From positions 1 to 9,714 of the forward strand of contig JAKAYZ010000031.1 of assembly GCA_021816165.1 (NCBI GenBank): DNA of 9,714 bases, given 5' to 3'. Shown here piece after piece: positions 1 through 6,530 of the stretch. The first letter of the stretch is position 1. The number at the start of each line of letters is the position of its first letter. This DNA comes from Planctomycetota bacterium (lineage in GTDB: Bacteria > Planctomycetota > Phycisphaerae > WQYP01). The position numbers and the translations under genes were made by a program. The notes under the pieces were generated by a model. It searched no databases and was not told the origin of the DNA. It saw only the letters and a list, made by a program, of their open reading frames with translations.

Positions 1-970
1 TGGGATAATAAAGCAGGGGATTGGTTCCGGTGTACCAGATCAAGCCCATACCGCCGGCCGCCAAGCCGCCGAGCAGATAACCCCATAAAGCCAATGTGCG
101 GATTCCACTTTTAATCCTTTTCCCTACCAACAGGCCGGTGATGGCAGAGACTCCAAAGAATACCACGTAGGATAATATGGCCCAGGCGGCATTATGAATG
201 GTGGTACCATGGCGAGACTGGTCTACGGTTAAAATGGGAAAGCCGATGCTGAAAGAACTAAAACCATAAAGTGCCGCGGAAAGCAGGAGGCGACGGTAAA
301 CACGTTGGTTGGTCGAGACCCCAGCGGGTTGTGGGACCGTAGCCGAACCAGAGGGTGCCGTAGCGGCGATTCTTCCTCCAGCCTGCACCAACGTTAAAAA
401 CAGAGTCGAACAGAGCAGCGGGAGAATAGTAAGAAGAAAAATATGGGTGAATGTGATGCCGGCAATGACCAGCAGCATGGTGCCCAGTGCCGCCAAGAAT
501 CCTCCGCCGATGTCTAATGCATGCAGAAAACCAAAGGCTTGACCGCGGTGTTCTTTGGTTACTGCCTGCGTAAGCATGGTGCGTCGGGGGGGCGAGCGAA
601 AATTGCGGGCCCACCAACCGCCGGAAAACAAGGCAATGGCCAAGCCAGGCAATGTGGCCAAGCCCGAGAGCGAAAGCAGAGGAATGAGAATATTGCCGGA
701 GATAGCCATACGTTTAGCACCAAAGCGATCAGCCATTCGTCCGCCGATCAGGGCGAAAACGGCCCCTGGGCCATAACTGATGGCTGTGGCCAGACCAAAC
801 ATCCATATTGGTTGTCGAAGGGTCAGCACTAGGAAGAGCGGAAAGATGGCGAGTACGGATTGATATCCCAGATCGGCGAAACATGCCGACAAGCTTATGA
901 ACAGTACATCCCGGGAAAGCCACGATTTTTCCGTTCCAAGGACTTCCAATGAATTGGTGGTACCGGGCAT
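1..970 (-). CDS. MFS transporter, C-terminus cut by the window edge
   Basis: Inner-membrane major facilitator superfamily permease; the substrate cannot be told from sequence. An open frame of 323 codons runs off the left edge without a stop, so about the last quarter of a normal 400-residue MFS protein is missing. Visible features are a first helix around residues 23-50, the cytoplasmic loop motif A GGRMADRFGAKRM (76-88), and the stretch WWARNFRSPPRRTM (119-132) followed by EHRGQAFGFLHALDIGG (140-156). That stretch resembles the RGxRxPxRDAL...RGRAFGFxRAxD region of a common MFS_1 group, but the usual acidic residue is replaced by Arg. A hydrophilic central loop lies near 196-226. Two in-frame ATGs exist, at 976 and 970. 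The Shine-Dalgarno AGGAG (984-980) stands 9 nt from the ATG at 970 and only 3 nt from the one at 976, so 970 is preferred. It lies 149 bp downstream of ald on the same strand and may be cotranscribed with it or use its own promoter. Confidence 0.88.
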   Translation of the reverse strand, partial: MPGTTNSLEVLGTEKSWLSRDVLFISLSACFADLGYQSVLAIFPLFLVLTLRQPIWMFGLATAISYGPGAVFALIGGRMADRFGAKRMAISGNILIPLLSLSGLATLPGLAIALFSGGWWARNFRSPPRRTMLTQAVTKEHRGQAFGFLHALDIGGGFLAALGTMLLVIAGITFTHIFLLTILPLLCSTLFLTLVQAGGRIAATAPSGSATVPQPAGVSTNQRVYRRLLLSAALYGFSSFSIGFPILTVDQSRHGTTIHNAAWAILSYVVFFGVSAITGLLVGKRIKSGIRTLALWGYLLGGLAAGGMGLIWYTGTNPLLYYP

Positions 971-1058
971 GAGCATGTACTCCTGTTTGTAAAGGCTTGG
1001 GATGAGCGTCATCGTTGGTGTGGCTGGCCAAATGCGCCCACATCAGCCGCTGCCGGTT

Positions 1059-1086
1059 ATTCTAGGTTGATTCGGATAAAGTGCAA
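1059..1086 (-). promoter_or_regulatory. Possible sigma70-type promoter before the left-edge MFS gene
   Basis: On the minus strand TTGCAC (1086-1081) is followed after 16 nt by TAGAAT (1064-1059). The -10 box matches the consensus in 5 of 6 positions; the -35 box matches only TTG at its start. It would give a 5' leader of about 80 nt for the MFS gene. It lies in the ald-MFS gap, so the transporter could be expressed separately from the upstream genes. This is a motif match only. Confidence 0.3.
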
Positions 1087-1111
1087 TGAAGATGGAGGTC
1101 CCCTAGCGCTC

Positions 1112-1133
1112 AGGCGCTGCTATTGGAGCGCCT
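1112..1133 (-). other. Hairpin over the ald stop codon
   Basis: A perfect 7-bp inverted repeat, aggcgct (1112-1118) and agcgcct (1127-1133), has an 8-nt loop that contains the ald stop codon TAG (1122-1120). No T-run follows it on the minus strand, so it is not a standard intrinsic terminator. It may slow transcription or protect mRNA ends, or be chance in G+C-rich DNA. Confidence 0.25.
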
Positions 1134-2202
1134 CTGCAACGGCCGGATGGGTAATCTCGCCGCCCCGCATGTTGAGTCCGCAAGCCAGGCCCGCATTGGA
1201 GGAAGCGGCTTTGTCCCAGCCCAGATCAGCAATCGTCTGCACGTAGGGGAATGTGGCATTGCACAGCGCAAAAGTGCTGGTGCGGCCGACCGCGCCGGGC
1301 ATGTTGGTGACGCAGTAATGCAGTACCCCGTCAATGACATAGGTGGGAGCATGATGTGTTGTAGGATGGCTGGTTTCAACACAGCCACCCTGGTCGATGG
1401 CCACATCCACAATGACGCTGCCGGGCTTCATGCGCTTTAAGTCGTCCGCTTTTATCAATCGCCGAGCCCGGGCGCCGGGCAGTAGAACAGCACCGACGAC
1501 CAAGTCCGCATCGGGGAGCGTATCGCGTATGGTGTGGGCGTCGGAAAAGATCGTTGTTACATTGGCCGGCATAACTTCGCTCAGGTGGCGTAGTCGATTC
1601 AAGTCGATATCCATCAGAGTTACTTGGGCACCCAGGCCGGCCGCCACGCGTGCTGCATGATGCCCGACGGTTCCGGCTCCGAGTACCACGACGTTGGCTG
1701 GCGCGACGCCGGGAACGCCACCGAGCAGAATTCCGCGCCCCATCATCGGGCGCTCAAGATATTTAGCGCCCTCCTGAATGGACATTTTGCCGGCAATTTC
1801 GCTCATCGGCGTGAGGCAGGGGAGCAGGCCATGTTCATCCCGGATAGTTTCATAGGCGATGGCGTGAATGTTGGCGGCAAGGCAGGCTTGGGCCAAGGTC
1901 GGTACCGCGGCGAAGTGAAAATAGGTCATGACCATCTGGTGAGGATGTAAAAGTGGAAATTCCTTTTCTTGTGGTTCTTTTACCTTATCGACCAATTCTG
2001 CGAGATTCCAGATTTGTTTGGCAGTGGAGGTTATTTCTGCTCCGGCCTGCTGATATTGAGCATCGGTGATTCCGGAACCGATACCGGCTTGCGTTTCAAT
2101 CAGGACCGTATGGCCGCGTTTGGCCAGAGCTTCCACGCCTGCCGGAATGATGCCGACGCGATATTCATCACTCTTGCATTCTTTAGGAACGCCAATGATC
2201 AT
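1120..2202 (-). CDS. ald: Alanine dehydrogenase
   Basis: NAD-dependent enzyme converting L-alanine to pyruvate and ammonia, and the reverse; cytoplasmic and normally hexameric. The 360-residue product is full length for the family. The residues known from the Mycobacterium tuberculosis enzyme are present at the same numbers: R15 and K75 (pyruvate binding), catalytic H96 and D270. The NAD-binding turn GAGTVG is at 175-180, with the ribose-binding D198 in LMDID. The N-terminal MIIGVPKE and the C-terminal stretch NMPGAVGRTST (300-310) are typical. The ATG at 2202 is supported by a strong GGAGG (2214-2210) 7 nt upstream, inside the end of the kinase gene. The start overlaps the kinase stop as ATGA (4 bp), which indicates translational coupling. 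In this setting it probably serves alanine use as a carbon and nitrogen source. Confidence 0.97.
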   Translation of the reverse strand: MIIGVPKECKSDEYRVGIIPAGVEALAKRGHTVLIETQAGIGSGITDAQYQQAGAEITSTAKQIWNLAELVDKVKEPQEKEFPLLHPHQMVMTYFHFAAVPTLAQACLAANIHAIAYETIRDEHGLLPCLTPMSEIAGKMSIQEGAKYLERPMMGRGILLGGVPGVAPANVVVLGAGTVGHHAARVAAGLGAQVTLMDIDLNRLRHLSEVMPANVTTIFSDAHTIRDTLPDADLVVGAVLLPGARARRLIKADDLKRMKPGSVIVDVAIDQGGCVETSHPTTHHAPTYVIDGVLHYCVTNMPGAVGRTSTFALCNATFPYVQTIADLGWDKAASSNAGLACGLNMRGGEITHPAVAEALQ

Positions 2203-3197
2203 GGATTGGCCTCCGCGGGAAATCGTTCACGCTGCTGCTGGCAATGGCCGGCACGGGAGGAGGAATCTGGCATGACATCAGGGGTCTGCACGCAGATGGC
2301 AGCAGCCAGGGCAGAGCAATCTTGCAGGCGATCGGCGAGGCCGGATGAAACAACGCGGCAGAGGTGCCCGCCGTCGAGCGATTTTTCTGCCAATCGACTA
2401 CGCACCTGATTCAACCATGAATCTCCCAGATAAGCTGCCAAGCTACCGATGACGATGGTTTCCAGTCGCAGCAGATCGGCCAGCAATGCACAAATATCGC
2501 CCACCGCCTGGGCGCTGGTGCGTACAATTTGCACGGCATCGGGATCCGCGGCGGCGGCAAGCGCAGCGATGTCGGCAGGGGTCGGGGGCGACTGAGCAAA
2601 CCGGTTTGGGCGCAGCCAGACGGCCAAGCCCGCCAAGGCTTGGGCAGAGCAGTAAGCCTCGGCACTGCCGCGCACCCCGAAGGCAACAGGGCCATCCGAA
2701 CGAAGCTGGAAATGGCCGATTTCCGGACTAAGTCCGCCCGCCCCTTGATAAACCTTTCCACCAAGAACAAGGCCCGCTCCAAAGCCCGTACCACAAGTGA
2801 GGTAGGCGAGATGACTCACCCCACGACCGGCCCCCCAAAAATATTCAGCCAGCGCGCAGGCGGTGGCATCATGCATCACCCGGACCGGCAATTTCAGAGC
2901 TTGCATCAGGCGTTGCCGCAAAGGTATGTTGTCCCAGCCGGGAAGATTAGGTGGTCCGAGCACAATGCCCTGATCGGCATTCAGCGGACCGCCGACCGCG
3001 ACACCGACGGCGGCAATGGGATAGTCATCCCGCAACCGGGAGGCCGCATCAAGAAAATCAGCGATCATGGCATTCGGGCCTCGCTGGGCCTGCGACGGCC
3101 ATGGCGTTCGCGCAACGATTTGACCATCGGGCGTACCTACAATTGCAGCAGATTTGGTCCCACCAATATCCCAACCGAGATAGAATTGATTGTTCAT
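2199..3197 (-). CDS. ROK-family sugar kinase (glucokinase-like) with a degenerate zinc site
   Basis: ROK (repressor/ORF/kinase) family protein without a DNA-binding domain, so probably a cytoplasmic ATP-dependent hexose or amino-sugar kinase. Numbered from the ATG at 3197 (332 residues): ATP-phosphate motif DIGGTK at 10-15; catalytic base D110 in HDATACALAE; CGTGFGAG at 135-142; sugar-binding candidates E159 and H162 (PEIGH) and E180. The ROK zinc motif CxCGxxGC is here VAFGVRGS (171-178), so all three cysteines are replaced (V171, F173, S178). The Asn that usually precedes the catalytic Asp is His109. The last 25 or so residues form a hydrophilic tail beyond the usual fold. A GTG at 3206 is an alternative start; the ATG at 3197 is preferred for its codon and a GTGGA sequence just upstream. 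The gene lies 55 bp after mscL and overlaps ald by 4 bp. The sugar substrate cannot be assigned. Confidence 0.88.
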   Translation of the reverse strand: MNNQFYLGWDIGGTKSAAIVGTPDGQIVARTPWPSQAQRGPNAMIADFLDAASRLRDDYPIAAVGVAVGGPLNADQGIVLGPPNLPGWDNIPLRQRLMQALKLPVRVMHDATACALAEYFWGAGRGVSHLAYLTCGTGFGAGLVLGGKVYQGAGGLSPEIGHFQLRSDGPVAFGVRGSAEAYCSAQALAGLAVWLRPNRFAQSPPTPADIAALAAAADPDAVQIVRTSAQAVGDICALLADLLRLETIVIGSLAAYLGDSWLNQVRSRLAEKSLDGGHLCRVVSSGLADRLQDCSALAAAICVQTPDVMPDSSSRAGHCQQQRERFPAEANP

Positions 3198-3252
3198 AGG
3201 TTCCACTTAGACGTTGGAGACGGCAAATACGGCCGACGCAATGGAGATGGTC

Positions 3253-3789
3253 TTACGCCACTGCGGGCTGCTCGCTGCAGCAGCTTTTGCATTTGGTGGC
3301 CTCCGCCGGAATGGTTTCCAGACAGAATTTACACGCTTTGGTAGGTGGCGGTGGTGGCGGAGGCGGTGCTGGCGGGGGAGCCTTGACCAGAATTTTTATG
3401 ATGAGAAAGCACACCAATCCGGTAATAACCAACGTGAGAAACTGATTGCCCAGATCGCCGATCAGCAGTTTTACCGGTTCCATAATCTGCTGATGCGTCT
3501 TGGGATCCAAAATAGGCTTAAAGGTGGTGGGGTTCAGTTTCGGCACATGGCCAATGGTAATGCCAGCGGTACGCCAGGAACCGTTGGGTAGAAAAAGATT
3601 GATGATGGGCATGATCAGATCCGCGTTGACTTTGCTGACAAAGCCACCGAAAGCCCCGCCGATAATGACACCGATGGCCAGGGAAAGGGCATTGCCCTGA
3701 AAAAGGAACTTTTTGAATTCCTGGTGAAAGGACAGGCTTTTGTCACGCAAGGCCTTGGGATTTAAGCTCTTTTTTGGATCGAAAGGCAT
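3253..3789 (-). CDS. mscL: Large-conductance mechanosensitive channel MscL with C-terminal zinc ribbon
   Basis: Inner-membrane channel that opens under membrane tension to release solutes during osmotic downshock. The 178-residue product is longer than E. coli MscL (136). The core is clear: amphipathic N-terminus [13 protein letters not shown] (21-33), first helix [20 protein letters not shown] (34-53) with the family's small-residue pore lining, DLIMPII (57-63), an extracellular loop, and a second helix at about 113-135. Instead of the charged cytoplasmic helix of E. coli, residues 138-149 are almost all proline. A CxxC-x10-CxxC element follows (C153, C156, C167, C170, plus C171), with the look of a zinc ribbon. 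The frame extends upstream to 3861, but the ATG at 3789 has GGAG (3802-3799) 9 nt before it and gives the usual MscL beginning. A promoter candidate lies upstream. It heads a same-strand run with the ROK kinase, ald and an MFS gene. Confidence 0.95.
   Translation of the reverse strand: MPFDPKKSLNPKALRDKSLSFHQEFKKFLFQGNALSLAIGVIIGGAFGGFVSKVNADLIMPIINLFLPNGSWRTAGITIGHVPKLNPTTFKPILDPKTHQQIMEPVKLLIGDLGNQFLTLVITGLVCFLIIKILVKAPPPAPPPPPPPPTKACKFCLETIPAEATKCKSCCSEQPAVA
3277..3333 (-). other. Zinc-ribbon domain coding region of mscL
   Basis: Encodes residues 153-171 of Msc[20 protein letters not shown], with two CxxC knuckles ten residues apart. This spacing suits binding of one zinc ion. The domain would lie in the cytoplasm at the end of a proline-rich linker. 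Metal binding is inferred from the pattern only. Confidence 0.7.
3343..3378 (-). repeat. Proline-codon repeat tract in mscL
   Basis: Twelve codons, eleven of them proline (one alanine interrupts), appear on the plus strand as a GGN-rich simple repeat. It encodes a stiff polyproline linker between the second membrane helix and the zinc ribbon. Such tracts can change length by slippage and can stall ribosomes unless EF-P is present. Confidence 0.8.
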
Positions 3790-3832
3790 GTTTGTAATCT
3801 CCACACGCGTAAACAAATGTCCCTGATGGCCC

Positions 3833-3861
3833 ATTAAAACCGCGCAAAGCAAAACGTGCAA
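3833..3861 (-). promoter_or_regulatory. Probable sigma70-type promoter of mscL
   Basis: On the minus strand TTGCAC (3861-3856) and TTTAAT (3838-3833) are 17 nt apart. The -10 box matches 5 of 6 consensus positions; the -35 box is weak after TTG. The predicted leader is about 35-40 nt up to the ATG at 3789. With no clear terminator after mscL, it could also drive the ROK kinase and ald. Confidence 0.45.
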
Positions 3862-3891
3862 GTATCCTCAGCTGACTACATTCATTGGGCG

Positions 3892-3919
3892 TTGACGAAC
3901 ACCTTGCCAGCCTTATGAT
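3892..3919 (+). promoter_or_regulatory. Probable sigma70-type promoter of deoC
   Basis: TTGACG (3892-3897) and TATGAT (3914-3919) are 16 bp apart; each matches the consensus in 5 of 6 positions. Transcription would begin near 3926, giving a leader of about 34 nt before the GTG at 3960. The in-frame ATG at 3915 falls inside the -10 box, so if this promoter is used that ATG is not in the message. Confidence 0.6.
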
Positions 3920-3959
3920 CGTGGAATTATCGCATGGATGGTGCTCGTGGAGAAATATC

Positions 3960-4658
3960 GTGATATTGACTTGCCAACAGCTTGCCCGGCGTATTGACCA
4001 CACTTTGCTCAAGCCGGAAGCCGGCGAATCGCAAGTCAGGTTGTTGGTGGCGGAGGCGTTACGTTATCAATTTGCCAGCGTGTGCATCAATCCGCGGTGG
4101 GTGAAACTGGTCAGTTCCTTATTGGCGGTGCCGAATCCCCAGCCGGAGGCCATGCCGGTGGTTTGTGCGTGCGTGGGTTTTCCATTTGGAGCGGGTAGCG
4201 CCGCAAGCAAGGCCTTTGAGGCCAGGGAGTGTTTGGGTGATGGAGCGGAGGAAATTGACATGGTAATTTTTCTACCGGCAGTTATATCCGGTGATTTGGA
4301 GACCGCACGGGCGGATGTGCGGGCGGTGGTGGAAGCGTCGCGGGCGATAACGAAGCGCGTTGTGGTGAAGGTGATTTTGGAAACAGCGCTGCTGACGCCA
4401 GAGCAAATTGAACTGGGGTGCCGGGCGGCCAGCGAGGCGGGAGCGGATTTTGTGAAGACCAGCACGGGCTTTCATCCGGCGGGCGGAGCAAGCGTGGAAG
4501 CCGTGCGATTGTTGAAGGCCCATGCTCGCGGTATGCGCGTGAAGGCCGCCGGTGGAATACGTGATTTGTCCACCGCGCAAGCCATGCTGGAAGCGGGCGC
4601 GGATCGCTTGGGCTGTTCCGCCAGTGTGGCGATTGTGGAATCATGGGGCAGAGTTTAG
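3960..4658 (+). CDS. deoC: Deoxyribose-phosphate aldolase
   Basis: Cytoplasmic class I aldolase that cleaves 2-deoxy-D-ribose 5-phosphate into glyceraldehyde 3-phosphate and acetaldehyde, the last step of deoxynucleoside breakdown. From the chosen start the protein has 232 residues, close to the roughly 220 of the short bacterial DeoC group. Motifs: RIDHTLLKPEA at 11-21; catalytic D100 in EEIDMVI; KVILET at 137-142; Schiff-base lysine K166 in KTSTGF; K195 in VKAAGGIRD; and the phosphate-binding end RLGCSASVAI (216-225). The start is taken as GTG at 3960, because GGAG (3949-3952) stands 7 nt upstream and it begins just before the conserved fold. The longer ATG starts at 3885 and 3915 have no Shine-Dalgarno, and the promoter covers the second. 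No other nucleoside-catabolism gene is in view. It appears monocistronic and converges on hisB. Confidence 0.95.
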   Translation: MILTCQQLARRIDHTLLKPEAGESQVRLLVAEALRYQFASVCINPRWVKLVSSLLAVPNPQPEAMPVVCACVGFPFGAGSAASKAFEARECLGDGAEEIDMVIFLPAVISGDLETARADVRAVVEASRAITKRVVVKVILETALLTPEQIELGCRAASEAGADFVKTSTGFHPAGGASVEAVRLLKAHARGMRVKAAGGIRDLSTAQAMLEAGADRLGCSASVAIVESWGRV

Positions 4659-4688
4659 CCGATCGATACTGGTTGGCCAACGCATGAT

Positions 4689-5297
4689 TCAGAGCACTCC
4701 TTTGGTGCTGGGAATTTGATCGGATCGTGGATCTATGGCTACGGCCTGGCGAAGCGATTTGGCCAACGCCTTAAAAATGGCTTCCGCCACATGATGGCTG
4801 TTACTACCGTATGGTACATTTACATGCAAATTCATTTTGGCCGTGTTGGTTAGGGATCGCAAAGCCTCCGCAATCAGTTCCACATCAAAATCGCCGATTT
4901 TGGGGGTGGGGAATTCAACATTAAAAACGAACGCGGGCCGACCGGAAAGGTCAAGAGCTACATGGGCCAGCGCATCCTCCATCGGCACATTGGCCCAACC
5001 GTAGCGGAAAATGCCCTTTTTTTCGGCCAAGGCTTTGTCAATGGCGGCACCCAGTACCAGAGCTACGTCCTCCACGGTGTGATGGGCATCAATATGCAGA
5101 TCCCCAGTGGCCTGCACGGCCAGATCCAACATACCGTGGCGGGCCAGGTGATGCAGCATATGGTCAAAAAAACCTACACCGGTTGCGATATCGGTATGAC
5201 CGGTACCGTCCAGATTTAAGCTAAGGGAAATATCGGTTTCGCGGGTTTTTCTGGTGAGAGTAGCGCGACGTTGGGTGGAAGGAATGTTGTTACTCAT
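4689..5297 (-). CDS. hisB: Imidazoleglycerol-phosphate dehydratase
   Basis: Cytoplasmic, manganese-dependent dehydration of imidazole glycerol phosphate to imidazole acetol phosphate, the sixth step of histidine synthesis. Its product is the substrate of HisC, encoded just upstream. The 202-residue protein is the single-function form, without the N-terminal histidinol-phosphatase domain of the enterobacterial HisB. Signatures: GVGFFDHMLHHLARHG (40-55); metal-ligand motif DAHHTVED (70-77); the second His pair SNSHH (165-169); and the usual C-terminal IPSTKGVL. The frame is open to 5357, overlapping the hisC end, but the ATG at 5297 has AGGA (5309-5306) 8 nt upstream and gives the normal family length. 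The hisC-hisB gap is then 43 bp, consistent with cotranscription. Confidence 0.96.
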   Translation of the reverse strand: MSNNIPSTQRRATLTRKTRETDISLSLNLDGTGHTDIATGVGFFDHMLHHLARHGMLDLAVQATGDLHIDAHHTVEDVALVLGAAIDKALAEKKGIFRYGWANVPMEDALAHVALDLSGRPAFVFNVEFPTPKIGDFDVELIAEALRSLTNTAKMNLHVNVPYGSNSHHVAEAIFKALAKSLRQAVAIDPRSDQIPSTKGVL

Positions 5298-5340
5298 AAG
5301 CTGAATCCTTTCCATAAAAGTGTGATCGATCCCGTGCTGT

Positions 5341-6447
5341 TCATGCCGAGGCTTCATGCCTTTTTTTCAGTTCGGCCAGAGCTTGAATGAGAATTTTATT
5401 CTGCTGCGGCGTACCAATGGTAATGCGAAGTTTATCCGTCAGTCGGGGTAAATTGAAATAACGCACCAAGATATTGCGGGATTTGAGCTGCTGATACAAA
5501 ATGGCCGCATCCATACCGGCGGGTACCTGAGCCAGGACAAAGTTGCTGTGACTTTCCGGTACGCCAAAGCCCATCGCTACAAGTTGGTCGGTCATCCACT
5601 GGCGCTGCTGGATAACCTTTTGCCATACGGCTTTGGCATAAGCCTGATCCCTGATGGCTGCGGTGGCGGCAGCTATGGCCACAACATCGCAGGGATAACT
5701 GTCGCGGACTTTGTACAGTTCGGCAATCAGCGGAGCCTGCGCGATGCCGTAGCCAAAGCGCATGCCAGCCAAGCCATAACCCTTGGACATGGAGCGAAGT
5801 AAGATCAGGTTGGGAAAGCGTGGAACCAGGGAGAGCGCACTGATGGGGGCGAAATCAACATAGGCTTCATCAATCAGCAGCAAACCGGAGAAGCGGCGGG
5901 CAATATCTTCCAGTGTAGACAGATCGATCAGGGTGCCGGAGGGAGCATTGGGATTGACGATCAGTAGAACTGCAGCGTCAACGTTCCCAATATCCTGGGG
6001 AACCCGCCACTGTTGAGAGGAAATTTCATACGCCACTGGTACTGGTACGGCTGCCTGCATCGTGGCTAATACCGGATAGAGCGAATAACCCGGGTCCAGA
6101 TAGGCCACGCGTGCGTTTTCACCGGCACAGGCCCGTACCACCAGGGCGAGAAGCTCATCGCCACCGTTGGTCGGCAAAATCATTTCAGGCTCGACGTGGT
6201 GAACCGCCGCAGCGTCCCGGCGAAAATCCCTGGCGTCCGGACTGGGGTAACGCCGCAGCTGTTCCGCCGTGATGTCACCTATGGCGGATAGCACCAGCGG
6301 CGAAGGTGGATAGGGATTTTCATTGGTGTTGAGTTTAACTACGGAAACGTCTGCCGGTTGTTCACCGGGCGTATAACCTTGCATCGCCGTAATATGTTTT
6401 CGAACAGGCACATTCATACGCGGTGAATTATACATGGTGAAACGCAT
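5341..6447 (-). CDS. hisC: Histidinol-phosphate aminotransferase
   Basis: PLP-dependent class I/II aminotransferase that converts imidazole acetol phosphate and glutamate to histidinol phosphate and 2-oxoglutarate; cytoplasmic homodimer. The 368 residues suit the family. Visible signatures are the N-terminal substrate loop LNTNENPYPPSP (39-50), the cofactor-contacting NPNAPSG (165-171) and DEAYVDF (193-199), the Schiff-base lysine K222 in RSMSKGYGLAGMRFGYG (218-234), and R341 in RITIG, which binds the substrate carboxylate in relatives. Possible ATG starts are at 6447, 6435 and 6417; none has a clear Shine-Dalgarno, so the longest is given, and the true N-terminus could be 4 or 10 residues shorter. 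It follows the MFS gene by 83 bp and precedes hisB. Some HisC-like enzymes act on other amino acids, but the neighbouring hisB supports the histidine role. Confidence 0.95.
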   Translation of the reverse strand: MRFTMYNSPRMNVPVRKHITAMQGYTPGEQPADVSVVKLNTNENPYPPSPLVLSAIGDITAEQLRRYPSPDARDFRRDAAAVHHVEPEMILPTNGGDELLALVVRACAGENARVAYLDPGYSLYPVLATMQAAVPVPVAYEISSQQWRVPQDIGNVDAAVLLIVNPNAPSGTLIDLSTLEDIARRFSGLLLIDEAYVDFAPISALSLVPRFPNLILLRSMSKGYGLAGMRFGYGIAQAPLIAELYKVRDSYPCDVVAIAAATAAIRDQAYAKAVWQKVIQQRQWMTDQLVAMGFGVPESHSNFVLAQVPAGMDAAILYQQLKSRNILVRYFNLPRLTDKLRITIGTPQQNKILIQALAELKKRHEASA

Positions 6448-6530
6448 TTGGTCGTGGGTGACGCACCAGCGGGTGGCGCTTTATGCCATGATGCGCGTTG
6501 AGTCGGGTTGGACAGACTTTGTTCATGGAG

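Noticed and set aside
258..617. A 119-codon open frame on the minus strand
   Set aside because: It overlaps, in another frame, the left-edge MFS gene, whose translation shows real MFS motifs throughout.
3198..3206. GTG at 3206 as the start of the ROK kinase
   Set aside because: No ribosome-binding sequence precedes it; the ATG three codons later is a better codon with GTGGA just upstream. The difference is only three residues.
2529..3344. A 271-codon open frame on the plus strand
   Set aside because: It runs antisense to the well-supported ROK kinase and mscL genes; its composition (Arg/Gly/Pro-rich, no recognisable motif) is that of an opposite-strand shadow.
4672..4681. 10-bp perfect palindrome GTTGGCCAAC between deoC and hisB
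   Set aside because: It has no loop or T-run, so it is not a good terminator, and one short palindrome in a 30-bp convergent gap can be chance.
5298..5357. Longer hisB start at 5357 overlapping hisC
   Set aside because: It would add 20 residues not typical of the family; the ATG at 5297 has a well-placed AGGA.
6462..6478. Possible hairpin between the MFS gene and hisC
   Set aside because: The stem is short with a bulged base and no T-run follows, so it does not support a terminator.
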